In this document: piece after piece, positions 29,803 to 41,100 of the stretch
How positions within the stretch are numbered: position 1 is the stretch's first letter
How the letters are laid out: every line of letters begins with the position of its first letter
Source: Isochrysis galbana
Lineage: Eukaryota; Haptophyta; Isochrysidales; Isochrysidaceae
Assembly (NCBI GenBank): GCA_018136815.1
Contig: CM030937.1
Coordinates: forward strand, 3,585,820 to 3,649,819
Reading direction: 5' to 3'
DNA: 64,000 nt
Notes under the pieces: model-generated
Database searches by the model: none
Told to the model about the DNA's origin: nothing
What the model saw: only the letters and a program-made list of their open reading frames with translations
Program-made: the position numbers and the translations under genes

Positions 29803-31421
29803 ATGGGTGATGAGGCAGACATGTATGGCGACCTCCCACCCAGCGTCACCCTCCAGAATTCGGCGGCAGAGCAAGACATTGCAGGCATCACAGGCGCACC
29901 CGAGCCTGCAGCAGTCTCTGCGCCAGCTGAGGAGGCAACGCCCGCCACAGAGCCGGCGTGGGAGGCAGAGCCGGAGCAGTCCGGACAGGCAAAGCCCGCT
30001 CAGTGCAACGTTGACTCGCTCAACACGACGGGCGCTGGACCAGGCGAGGCATCTCAGATGAGTGGCTTGGGTGGCAGCGATGGCACAACTCCGCAGAAGC
30101 TTTTCCTCGGCGGGCTGCCATGGGAGACGAATGAGGACGCGATCATGATGTACTTCGGCCAATTCGGGCATATTATCGATTGTATGGTGCTTCGTGACAA
30201 TGCGACCGGAAAGTCGCGCGGCTTCGGCTTTGTGACGGTGTCAGGAAATGATTTGGCGACCAAACTCCTTGATATGCACCATGAGCTTGACGGCCGTACA
30301 CTCACCGTGCGCCGTGCAAGTCCCAAGCAGAGTGGAGGCGGACAGCAGCAGCAGCAGCAGCAGCAGCAAGTCGGCTGTTGCACGAGCCAGATCGCTGGGG
30401 CGCAGGCATCGCTGGCGAACGACGGGACGGAAAAAAAGATCTTCCTGGGCGGGCTTGACCGATCCATTTCTGACCAAATGATTAGGCAGGCATGCGAGAT
30501 GCATGGCACGGTGATAGATATCCAGGTGATGGGGAACAGCAGCAATCCCTCTGGCCGGGGTTATGGTTTCGTTACATTCACCGATGCCGAACCTGCTCAA
30601 AAGCTTATTTCTGTTGGCTCGATGGACATCTGTGGCCGCGCTGTGAATGTTTCGCGTGCCCAGCCCAAAGGAGGCCGAAACCGCATGGCGAATCGCGCAT
30701 GCGGAGGAGGCATGGGCAACATGGGCTGCTGCGGAATGGGAGGATTCGGCGCTTGTGGCATGGGGTGCGGCATGGGCGGCTGCTTCGGGGGCGCCGGATC
30801 TTGCCGAGGTCCGGGGATGGGATGCTGCTCGATGGGCCCCATGGGAGGCTGCAGCGGCTGTGGCATGGGTGGGCTAGGTGGCTGCGGCATGGGCGGCGCC
30901 ATGGGCGGCTGCGGCATGGGCGCCATGGGCGCCATGGGTAGCTGCGGTGGCATGGGCGCCATGGGCTGCGGTGGCATGGGCGCCATGGGTGGCCTCGGCG
31001 GGCTCGGTGTCTGTGGGGCAATGGGCAATATGGGAGGCATGGGCGGCTGCGGCATGGGCAACATGGGCAACTTGGGCGGCTGCGGCGGCATGGGTGCAAT
31101 GGGTACAGGTGACATTTTTTCCTGCCCGCCCTGCGCGATCGCAGTTGGGGTGCATTAGCCCAGGCCCTAAATTTTCGCGCACCTCTGACCATGAACATTG
31201 CAACACTACGTCTCTCACACGTCTTGTCGGTGATTGCTCTTGCAGGCGGGATGGGTATGGGCATGGGCGGCAATGGCTGTGGAAGTGGCGGCGGAATGGG
31301 CAGCATGAGCTGTGGTGCTCCTGGAAACGGTACGGGCGGGTGCTGTAACAGTGGAGGCGGCGGGGGAGGTTATGGCCCCGAGAGGACTCAAAGGACAAAC
31401 GTCAGGCAGTCCCCATACTGA
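29803..31421 (+). CDS. Two-RRM RNA-binding protein, hnRNP/Musashi-like, with Gly/Met-rich tail
   Basis: Two exons, 29803-31108 and 31246-31421, give 493 residues; the intron (137 bp, GTGACA...CAG) splits a Gly codon. The first 95 residues are acidic and disordered. RRM1 (about 100-175) has LFLGGLPWE (RNP2) and KSRGFGFVTV (RNP1). A run of nine Gln follows. RRM2 (about 207-285) has IFLGGLDRS and SGRGYGFVTF. The tail (about 300 onward) is made of repeated MGG, GCGMG and CGGMG, an unusual Met/Cys-laden form of the Gly-rich tails of hnRNPs, and exon 2 continues it, ending in RTNVRQSPY. The frame upstream of 29803 is Pro-rich artefact from C runs. Expected role: mRNA binding, splicing or translation control; targets unknown. 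Confidence 0.88.
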
Positions 31422-32599
31422 GCGCCAAGTGAACAGTCGCTCTTGTGTGGAGTCATCCCGTGACCAACCTGTTGGAGGCCTCGTCTTAGTGCGTATGCAT
31501 CACAGTCGCCAATGCTTTTGTGCTGTGCTATCCAGTCTCTTTCGCCTGTTGGCCTCCTCATTCGGTCGCTGAGTCAGCCCTGAGCTCTTGTTGTTAGTTG
31601 GACACCTGGAGTCGGGGATGAAGCCATCGGCAGGGCTGCTATCGTTGCATTTGTGTTGGTGCGATCCATTCGCGCTATTGTGGAGTGGGCGGGATCATCG
31701 ATGCCACACCATGCAGGTTCGTATTCGTTGCAAGGTCTGTCGCACCGTGTGTACTTTACTTCATCCACAGGGAGAAGCGAAGAAGTTAAATATATTCTCC
31801 ATCGAGGAAGCGCCGCCGAAGGCCGACAGTAAGCGTAAGCGTGCGATGAGTACATGAATGTGCTCTTGTCCTCGATGTGTCTAGGCGCTGTCGCTCCATC
31901 TACTGAGAGCTCCGTTGGTATTCTGCTTTAGTTGACCTGAAAAGGGTACTGCGCTCCCACTAAGCTGCTCGTTGTGTGCGCCTCGCGTCGCTCGCTCTTT
32001 GACAACTGCGACTGCGAGCCGTCCTAGTGTTCCATGCCCCATGGTGCGTCCAGCGTGCGGCATGGAGCTGGCCTCCATGCACGTCTCGGGAGTTGTGGGT
32101 GGCTCCCAAGGCCCTCCTTAATGGCGCCGATGCTGCCTTCTTGCAAGTTGTCCGTTGGCGGTGCAGCGTTGAAGCTCTACTCCACGATCCGATCAGCTGC
32201 TAGATGAGAACTGTACGTGAAAATGAGGCACGCGAGCGCCAAAACGAGAGGAAGGATAAAGATGACATTTTGTGTGCGATTCGTGCTCGTTTTGTCTGCG
32301 GGTTGACTATGGCCGCCTTGGTCTCTACAAGGCCTGGATGTGGTCTGGTCACAGGCATGGTCCATAACGGCCCCTTCTCTCTCCTGCGCGGCGACAATAC
32401 CAGAACACGCTCCGTCGTGAAGTGTGTGAGCTTGGTGCGAGAGCTTGACGAGGAGCAAGCATGTTGCGGGGGAAAGCCATTCCAAGGATTTTAAGCCCCC
32501 AAAGGACAGCTATCGTTAAAATGATAGGGCCATGGAGCGCGCCTAGGGGTTGGTGGAAATATATGGATATATGTACTAGCATTGGACATTTAACCCATA
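31422..32599. other. RRM gene 3' flank; no other gene recognised
   Basis: A frame at 31708-31857 reads IRCKVCRTVCTLLHPQGEAK and ends KRKRAMST; it is short and unmatched. The rest is ordinary-looking sequence of moderate GC without domain or repeat that I can tie to elsewhere in the window. Confidence 0.4.
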
Positions 32600-32860
32600 G
32601 GGGAAGGCCGGGCCCCCACACAGGGACGGACCGTACCCGAGGTCACCAAAGACATACGCACGAGGCCTGCCCCTCCCCTCTCCCCAACGCGAGACCCAAA
32701 GTAGTGTATATGGGCCGACCCCCCAAAACCGAAGAAAAAGGAACGAGGGGGGAGCGGAAGGGAGAGAAGTGGTAGTGGTATAGGTGATGGCGACACGATC
32801 GTGTTCGAATGCGAGTCAATAGTAGCATAGCGGGCACCTTCAAGATTTTTTTTTAGCCAC
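32600..32860 (+). repeat. Short interspersed repeat, variant end plus T-run
   Basis: Contains 'gaggcctgcccc', 'aaaaccgaagaaaaaggaac', a G-rich block and the end 'agcgggcaccttcaag' followed by nine T after one A. The middle matches 4280-4300, and the end matches the reverse of 8405-8430 and 10255-10275. Confidence 0.6.
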
Positions 32861-33000
32861 TGGGCAATTGGGTAGGTTTTGGCCAGATCGGATATTTGCT
32901 TGGCGATGTACATATCGCACCTGGATATTTGGGTGGGTCACAGGCGTAAAAAAAATTTTTTTTTGCAATTGGCGCGAAAACTCATTTAGCGCGTGCCCAC

Positions 33001-33100
33001 NNNNNNNNNNNNNNNNNNNNNNNNNNNNNNNNNNNNNNNNNNNNNNNNNNNNNNNNNNNNNNNNNNNNNNNNNNNNNNNNNNNNNNNNNNNNNNNNNNNN
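33001..33100. other. Assembly gap, 100 N
   Basis: Exactly 100 N, a conventional placeholder for a gap of unknown size. The minus-strand frame at 33291 runs into it. Confidence 0.99.
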
Positions 33101-33291
33101 GTAATCATAAACATAAAAACCCTGGCAAGTCTCGTAGACACCGAATGAGTTGCGCCCAACGTATCAAGCCACGAGACGCCTTGGTCTGGCTTGCAAATAC
33201 TTGAGATGAAGGCCCAGATGCCCACGGTCAACATGGACATGGACCCCGCATGCCACATGTCGATGCTCGTTCCTCTAGGGTCTCGTGCCAT
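33101..33291 (-). CDS. Possible start of a membrane protein, cut by gap
   Basis: From an ATG at 33291 the frame reads MARDPRGTSIDMWHAGSMSM, then a hydrophobic stretch LTVGIWAFISSI, and continues open to the gap at 33100. It is 63 residues long before the N. No family recognised; it could be a chance frame. Confidence 0.25.
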
Positions 33292-33542
33292 ACAGATCGA
33301 AAAAGAATAACTACAACATCACAGACTGCAATTACAAGTGCAAGGCGGATGATGGTTGAGTGTGGTGCGGGGTCGAGAGCCTTGCGCGCAAGCGCATGTC
33401 AACGGCATGAATCGAGTTAGACGAGAGCACAGACGAACGACACAGGGCAATAACACTTTGGTTGAGATGGGGTTGCGAAATAGGGCGAGCACTGCCTCTG
33501 CGTACTCAGGCGAGTGGTGGTCTAAGATGACAGCGGCGGTCT

Positions 33543-34947
33543 TCAGCCATTGCCTTTCCCTTTCAATCTCGTCCAGAGCCGTTCGCGTTCAACGACACTC
33601 TGCCAATATGCGCTAGGCTCGAACCCGGGTGAGCACCCTTCTTTAAGCACAGGCTGTTCGCAGCCAAGCATCTTCTTCCACTCGTCGTGGCAAAGTTCCC
33701 GCAAGAGACGGTCATTTGGCGAGCCGTCATCGACTGAGCCGTTGATAAAGACGATTTTCGACGCCATTTTCGCCTACACACCAGTGGTTTCGGGCGTGGC
33801 GAAAAGATAACGTCAAGTCGTTAGTGTAACGTCACGCGAAGGACGCAAGACGCCAGCACCCAAGATGCCATCAGGCATAGCGGTTGCCGCCGCACTGGTC
33901 GAGCCAAGGCAGGGCGAATCGTGGGGCTCTGCATGGGTAGCGCACATCGATGATATTTCGAGCAAAGCTCCACATGCCACTGAACACGCGCGGTGGCCTG
34001 TAGGCGATGCAGTGGCCCATCGTCTCTGGGTACCGATCCATTAATATCTCGAGTGTCTCGCGGGCCTGTGAGACTGGGGGGGAATTGAGCAGAGAAAAGT
34101 CGTTCAGCTTAATCATGATGAAGAGCTTGTCCGGTGTGTCGTCGCCACTGCCTCCGCCAGATTCGGTCGAGCGCCGTTGTAAACGGGCAAGATGGGCTTG
34201 CCGCAAGGCAAAGTCTATGTGATAGGCGAGGAAGCGCATCGCAGACGCCTGCGACCCACGTCGGTCACCAACAGAGTTGTCGAAAACGAGGAGACCGCGA
34301 CCGTGACGATCGACCCCCGCAGGACAATAGATCTATCAGGCTTCGACAGGGTGTAGCAGTGAGAGCATATAGGGTCACAAGGGTTGGACAGCTAGGAACA
34401 ATTGTACCAAGTTTTGACAGTGGCAGGGATGCCTCACCTTCCCCCGGGCTCCCTCAGCCATGAGAAATTTGGCTTCCGGTGTCTGGAGGTCGATGACAAG
34501 GCCTGGTGGCCGACGTCGCGCGAGCCACTCCAACGTACCAAACAACATTGGCCCCGCCTTGTCTACATCCCACTTTCTGGCAACCAGGTATCTGCAGCAC
34601 CTGAGATCATCTTCGAGCACAGCCTCCTCACGCTCCCCCAATTGCAGCCCCTCACGTCGAGCACGCTGACGCACATCAGCACGGAGCTTCGCAAGGGCTG
34701 CAACGTGCTTCGTGTCGTGCAGGGGCAGTGGCGGGATCGAGCGGACGTGCAGTGGAATGTCGATCTGCTGCGCGCCAGCCGCCCTAGTCCCGCGCTGGTC
34801 CCCTGTGTGCGTCGTAGGCTTGGCGGGTGGATCCTGAAGCGCACTGACCCGCCAGACCAACCTGGTCACGAGGAACGCCAGCCAGACCGTCAGCAGACAG
34901 TTGAGCCCCACGAGAGGCGCGGCAAGGGCGCCGAGCGCAGCAGACAT
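33543..34947 (-). CDS. SEC14/CRAL-TRIO lipid-binding protein
   Basis: Three exons on the minus strand give 375 residues: 34947-34438, 34332-33946, 33773-33543; both introns keep phase 0. Residues about 5-35 (LVGLNCLLTVWLAFLVTRLV) form a likely membrane anchor. The CRAL-TRIO N-terminal helix bundle follows (DDLRCCRYLVARKWDVDKA, then TLEWLARRRP). Exon 2 gives DRHGRGLLVFDN, the start of the lipid-binding fold, then IMIKLNDFSLLN and ETLEILMDRYPETMGH. Exon 3 opens AKMASKIVFING, the late strand before the gate helix. Family members carry phosphatidylinositol or other lipids between membranes; the ligand here is unknown. A membrane anchor before the domain is less common than the soluble form. Confidence 0.85.
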
Positions 34948-35204
34948 CGCGCGAGTTGTTCCCCGCCCCAGATCGCCCCGCCCCCCGCAGTTTTCTCCTA
35001 CTCGTACTTATGGTTTCTAATTCGGGGCAAAAGGGTCCTTCTTCGACACTGTGCGCATTCCTGAGACGGCCAATGACGCCGAGAGGCGCTACACGAGTTT
35101 GTGTTGAACTATTGTACTATACCGGTCGTGGATATAAATAAACGCGTCGGGACGTTTTGAGCGAATGGTGATATGGTGATGTAGTTTACGCTGGGGGTGT
35201 AACG

Positions 35205-35425
35205 TTAGTGGCCCAGAGCGCTAATCCCTCTCGCCGTAGCGAGTATGGCCCCGGCGAGCCGCGGCCCTCCCCTCCTTGCTCTGGCTCTGGCATCCCCGTC
35301 CCCCGTCTCCGTCTCCTTTACCTAAACGTAAACGAGGCCGGGAGACACGTTAACGCCGGAGGGGATAGCTGCCGCTCCCCCTTCCCCTCCCTCTTCCCTC
35401 TTCCTCTTCTCTTATCTTCTATTGG
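35205..35425 (-). repeat. Partial ~860 bp element, reverse orientation
   Basis: Reverse of 9040-9235: 'gcgctaatccctctcgcc', 'cggcgagccgcggccctccc', 'aacgccggagggga', and a CT-rich end matching 'gaggaagagggaagag'. Confidence 0.6.
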
Positions 35426-35639
35426 TTAAAACCTGCATTCCAGTCACACTTTCACACACATTATTGGGGCTCCTCTGCTACACGTCTATTGCGCATCACA
35501 AACGGAGGTTTTGTTTTCACATATCTGGCAAGCCTTTTGGTGCGTGCGAAAATTTTTTAACCGAACTGTGGCAATAATACGATGGATATCAGGTGCGTCT
35601 GTAGTGTGACGGTGTTTTGTGTCCGCTTAGCGTTTTCGT

Positions 35640-35930
35640 ACAAAACGTTAAACCTGAGCGCGTTGCGTTCACGGTGATTGCCTCGGCTGCCTCGGCCGAC
35701 TCGGAGATGCGCGGGTGGCTGTCGGCGCTGTTGCGCGACGCATCGCGCCCCGTGGTGCACCTGCTGCCGCCTGGGTGGGAGACGCTACCCGTCGATGTGG
35801 GCACTCATCGAGCCATACATACATGGGCCGTTGGTGCAATGCCAAGCTCATGCTCGTAGGCGACTACTCCGACGAGTAAGTACTCCAAGATCCGCCCAAA
35901 GACCAAATACATTGGAGACGAGACCAAAAG
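35640..35930 (+). mobile_element. Second copy of the repeated ORF fragment
   Basis: Plus-strand match to 23488-23870 (reverse): 'taccgtcgatgtggg'-like start, 'catcgagcc', 'gtgcaatgccaagctcatgc', 'ggcgactactccgacgagta'. Two frames are needed to follow it (RYPSMWALIEP, then GDYSDE), so it is decayed. Upstream part RVAFTVIASAASADSEMRGW is not matched elsewhere in the window. Confidence 0.35.
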
Positions 35931-36254
35931 CAAAAGCGTTCAATTATCCCCATCCCTGCTAGCACTTTTCGTTGTCACCTGGAGGTTACTTGTTACTTGA
36001 CTCAACTTGACACTTCATTCACATGTTATTGAAACACACACGTGGTCTTACGTCTTACTCCATTCACTCGATTTGGGGCAGGGTCGATATCTCGTTGCTC
36101 GTTGAAATCACAATCCACATATCTCCCCTTCTCGCTCGTGTCGTTACGTACGAAAACCAATGGGTTGTGGCGGGTTGTGGCGGGTTGTGGCGGGTCTATA
36201 TTGATGATCTCTCACGCATCATGGACCTCGTCACCCAAGATGAGTCAAGGGACC

Positions 36255-36605
36255 TGGCATGCCCGACTGGCGTGACCATCCGGGTGGGATATGCGTATTT
36301 GGTATTTGGTGGGGTCCCCCATCCGAATGGATCGTCGAAAACGGCCACGCAGCGCGCCCGGCATCGGTTCGAAGTTGGGAAGTTGGGCTTTTTAAGCTTT
36401 TGCGATTTTAGCGTCTTTTGTCAGTTTTTGATTACGTTTTGTTGTGGGCCGCCAAGGGGCGGGGGGGGGGTCCTAATGGGCCCCGGATATGTGCTAGTTG
36501 GGTGTATTGGGAACTTTCTCCCGAAAAAATCCTTAAATTTCCTCAATTCTGAGATGGTCATTTTTTCACCCCTTATAAAAAAACTGTTTGACCACCCTAC
36601 CGCTA
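36255..36605 (+). repeat. Dispersed repeat ending TTTGACC.CCCTA, copy 1
   Basis: Matches 47095-47510 in order: 'atccggatggatcgtcgaaa'-type block, 'gcgattttagcgtcttttgt', 'ttgattacgtt', 'ccccggatatgtgctagttg', 'ggtgtattgggaactttct', 'cattttttcacccct', and the end 'tgtttgaccaccctac'. No coding frame is shared; non-autonomous element or LINE 3' end. Confidence 0.75.
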
Positions 36606-36799
36606 GCGTTTGCTGCGTTTGTATCGCAACATCACACATCACTGATGCTTGAACTTGGTCTGCTTAAGAGCTATCACGGTTCGCACCAAACGAGCACTGG
36701 AGTAATGAGAAGACACGTTCACAAGCAGCTGAATGCTGAATTGGGACTGAGACAAAAAGCAATCCTAACGCGCGCTTGACGCTTGAAGGCCATCGATAA

Positions 36800-37310
36800 A
36801 ATTATACCGTCAGAGGCCTAAAATTGAAAATTGAGTATTTTTCGAAAATTCTGCCGGAGGACTCTGGATTTTTTTGCTGATATCTCGTACATACCAGAAT
36901 CTATAGGGAGCTTATTTAGGTCCTCGTTTGCCCATTACCGATGGTGCCCTCCGCACCCCCCTAGTGAGTGACCGGACTATCCTAACAGGAACAAGCTCCC
37001 TTTGGGGAAGCCGTAGGCCGTTGGGCTGCCCCCCACACAGTCGTGTCACGCGAGATGACCCCCTTTTCGACGGATGCGTCATGCGTCGGAGGGTCCGTCC
37101 CCGCCCTCCCCCCACGAAAGGCCCTAAGGTGATGAGTGAGTGCACATGGACATGGGCCGAAGCCCCCCGATACTGGAAGTCAAGTAGAAGGGACCGAGGG
37201 GGGGGGAAGCGGAGAGGGGAGTGGGAGAGGGGCAAGGGCGATGGAGCCGGGTTCCCGGAGTGCGGAAGTGGCCTACTTTAGTAGCGGTAGTAGGCATCTT
37301 TTAATAGGTT
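36800..37310 (+). repeat. 'GGTGCCCTCCGCACCCCC' repeat followed by a short interspersed repeat
   Basis: 36800-36990 matches 29120-29310. It passes into 37020-37310, which has the general layout of the 32600-32860 unit ('gggtccgtcccc', 'gggccgaagccccccgatac', G-rich block, 'tagtaggcatctttt') but with weak identity. Confidence 0.5.
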
Positions 37311-37369
37311 TCCCCCCCCCTTCTGGGTACTTCACTCTTTAGGAGCGAGGCTGCAGGATCGGACTTTCC

Positions 37370-38192
37370 CTCGGGGGAGGGAGAGGGGGGGGGGGCGGGG
37401 AGGGAGAGAGAGGGAGAGAGAGAGGGAGGGAGGGGGAGAGAGATGGAGAGAGAGAGAGAGAGAGGGAGGGAGGGAAAGAGAGAGAGGGAGAGGGAGAGAG
37501 AGAGAGGGAGGGAGAGAGAGAGAGAGAGAGCGGGTCCTTCTCCCCCCCCCCCCCCCCCCCCGGGTGCGGCAGAGAGACGGCGCCTCGCCACAGGGCGAGG
37601 GCAGCCCCCCCCCCCCTCCCCGCCCCCCCCGGCCTCTCACTGCGTGTGCCCTCTCTCTCCTTCACCGGAGTTGTGGACCGGGACCGCGGCAGCCGACGCG
37701 GGGGGGGGGGGGGGGCGGGGGGGGGGGAAGGGGGCGCGGAGCCTGCCTTTCCCTCCCTTGTCTCTCCCCTTTCCCTCTCTCTCTCTCTCTCCCCCTTCTT
37801 CTTGGTGGGGGGAAAGAGAGTGGGCAGAGAGTCTCGAGTCCGTCCGCGCGAGCCGGCGCCCTCTCATCCTCATCTGTCCAGAGGGAGAGAGAGATGACGG
37901 GCGCGGGAGACGGGCGGCGGGCGGGAAGAGACCGAGAGAGAGAGAGAAAAGAGAACAGAGCACAGAGGACGGAGAGAACCGACGGCGCTCCCTTTCTGCT
38001 CTCTCACTGCTTTGCTTCTCAAGCCTTGTTCTCTCTCCTACGACCTCCCCGAGCGCAGCCTCGTTCCTGCCCTTCTTTCTCGTCGAGGTGTATTCTCTCA
38101 CTCGTCCTGCACACTGAGAGGGAAGAGAAAGGGCGCCAGAAGTGCTTAGAGCCGCTAGGCGAGAGCCAATTGAGCAGCCGCAGCTGAGCGCG
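37370..38192. other. Purine-rich and homopolymer leader of the Dispatched-like gene
   Basis: GA repeats (37390-37530), a C run (37540-37561), a G run (37699-37729), then CT-rich sequence. Long frames on both strands here are artefacts of the simple sequence. It probably contains the promoter and 5' UTR of the gene at 38193. Confidence 0.5.
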
Positions 38193-41100
38193 ATGGACAG
38201 GGCATTGCCTCCGCCCATCATTGTGGAGGCGTCGAGGCCGGCGAGGGGCTTGGCAAGCATATTGGCCCATCAGCTTGTCCGCCGACCTATGGCCTCGTTG
38301 GGACTCAGCGTCCTTGTTGCAGCTGTGCTCTTTGGCGGGGCAGTCGGCATTGCGAGCGCGACAAACCGGCTTCCAAACTTTCAGCAGGCGCAGGTAGGGT
38401 TTGAACCTAAGAACACGCATCTCTCGGGCGTCGCTTTCGCCCACACTCGTGGCCTGGAGCAAATGCAGTGCTCGGGGACGCTCAGCGGACTGCCAGATGG
38501 CAACCGCACATACTTTAGGTGGGCCAGGTACTCTGACCCTGAGTACCTGGAACATACCAAGTACTGCCAGCCCGTTGGTGCTGATGGCAAGGTAGAGAGC
38601 GCGGGGTCAGAGATGACGCGTAGCAGGGAGCAAATCCAAGCAGACGAACTAGCAGTAGATGGCTCGCCCATCTGTTCAGAGCGGCCGCATCTGGCCGACA
38701 TGCACTCCTGGCGCCTGAAGTTGGTTTTCGAACCGGAGAGCGACAACATAGATCTCTTCAGCACGGCATCAATCCATGGCATGTGTGAGCTGGATGAAGC
38801 CATTCGAGCGATTCCTCATTTTCAGGATAATTGCGGTCAGCTGCGAGGCGAATCTTCCGGGATGGGTCCTGGGCCTTGCTGTGCCTCACGCTCGCTTGGG
38901 AACGTCATAGCTCGTTTAAGCCATCGAGGATCGTGTAAAGAAGTCCGGCAGATGGATATCGACGCCGTGAGAAGACGGCTCGCCCGCTGTGCTTCCCGAC
39001 GACCGTCTATCTCTCATGCTGACGGAATGTACAAGGATGACGTGTCGCATGCCACGCTCGTTGTGTACAACAACAGCAGAACAGTAGCGAGTTCTTTTGA
39101 CGTTGACGAATGCGACGAGGCCAACAGCGTGCGAGAAATCTTATATGTGCTCGTCGATTCGCAGTATGACGCGCTCGCCACGCCAGGCGAAGCCGGCTCT
39201 CGACCATCATACGTGCAGATGATGCTCCCTTCTTCGGTGCGCAGAGGCCTCACGCATGGGGTGGTAGCATTGAGTGAATGCGCATCGGGCTGACTGTCGC
39301 TCGGTAGGATCCGATGCATTCAATGGAAGGACAGGGCCAAATATGGAGGGTGGGGTGGGGGTAGATCAAAGCATCCACCCGAGCGTCTCTGTGGCGCGAT
39401 CTGGCGCCGATTGAATGCACTCCCTCTCCCTCCCTGTCTCCACCAACTTTTCCTTCCCGCTCCATGCAGCACCGGACAGAGACAAGCAAATGGCTAGTGG
39501 ATGTGCACATCAACTTTCTCGAGGGACAAGTGGGCCGATCGTTCGGAGGCGCAAGGCTCGTCGCGTATGAAGCAAACATCAAGTTCCGCCTGTTCACTCA
39601 TTACTTGGTAATGCCTGCGCTGAGCTGAGCACGTCAGCTGCGATTTTGATTGATTCGAGGCCGACCACCCGCTTTAGAAGCAAATGAGAGGTAGCACTAT
39701 GACTTGCACGAGCTGATCTCCTGCGTCGTCTGGCATTGGCTTCACAGATGCAGATCGACCTCCCTCTCGTCGGGACGGGCGCTACACTTTTGATCTTGAT
39801 GATTTGGCTCTACTCGGGCTCGGGATTCTTCACGTGCTTCGCTTTCTTACAGATCGTGCTGGCGTTCGGTCTTGCCTACTTCCTCTACACCGCCGTGTTG
39901 CGCCTGCCCTTCTTTCCTTTTCTCAATCTGACAGGTATTCTCATGCTCTCCCCACACGGAGCGGGAATAGCAGTATCATGTCAACGTCCCAATCAGTGCA
40001 TGCGCCGTGGCCGTCTTCTGTGCGCGAACCGCAAATCAATTGCGGCATCTCCACTTCTGCCACCTGCTACCTCCAGGGCTTTTCATCTGTGTGGGCATCG
40101 GCGCCGACGATATCTTTGTCTTCATTGAGGCATTCGAGTCCGCCGTGCGAAGTCAGGCCAACGAGCCTCTGGAGGCGCAAGTCGAGTCGGCTATCCGCGG
40201 CGCTGGTGGCGCGACGCTCGTGACAAGTATGACGACCGCGGGGGCTTTTTTCGCTACTGCCGTGTCCTCAATCACGTCTATCAAGTGTTTCGGTGTCTTC
40301 TGTGGTCTTGTCGTACTGTGCGACTGGATCCTGATGATCACCTTCGTACCCGCACTCATACTAGTCTACCGCGTGCACGTACACGGTGGTTGCGGTTCTT
40401 GTTGCGAATGCTGTCCCCATCAGCCCATCGGCGACACCAAGCCACATCTCCGCCGGCGCTCGATTGGCCCACGTTTTGCTGGCTGCTTCCAATCCATCGT
40501 CACACATTCCTGGCTCCGGTATGTGTGGCTGCTCCTCTCCGTCTGTACTTCGGTCGGTGTCCTCCTCGCCTCGATCGATGAAAGTGGCACCCCACGACTC
40601 CTGGCTTTCCCACATTCGCAAGAACTACAGATGTTGAGCGATTCTTCTCCGTTCGAACAGTATTGCTGCGTCGGTGTTGTCGCAAGAGACAAATTCAACA
40701 TGGACGAAAGCAAATCGGCGCCTAGGCTCACTGCTCGCATGGTGTGGGGAGTTAATCCTGTAGACCATTCCAACTCGTTCGACCCGTATGACTGGCCTAG
40801 GCCGCCGCTTGTCGCGGTCAATTTCACCGCGTACACATCGCAAACATTTCTCCTCCACGTGTGCAATCAGGCTCGCGAAGCGGCCTGGTTTGACAATTCC
40901 TCTCGAGACAGCTTCAGGTGCACGATCGAGACTCTGATCAACCAGGCGTCGATCCAATGTGATCATGCGAACAGCCTCCACGCTCCGTGCTGCGGTCTCT
41001 CCGCTGACGCATTCCCGTTCCCGCCATTCGTGTACGAGACGTGTCTGAAGGCAATATCCCTTCGCCGAGGCGGTGGTGTGGACGAGAATGATGGCCTACT

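Noticed and set aside
31191-31421. Separate small Gly-rich gene
   Set aside because: It is the second exon of the RRM protein; phase and composition match across a GT-AG intron.
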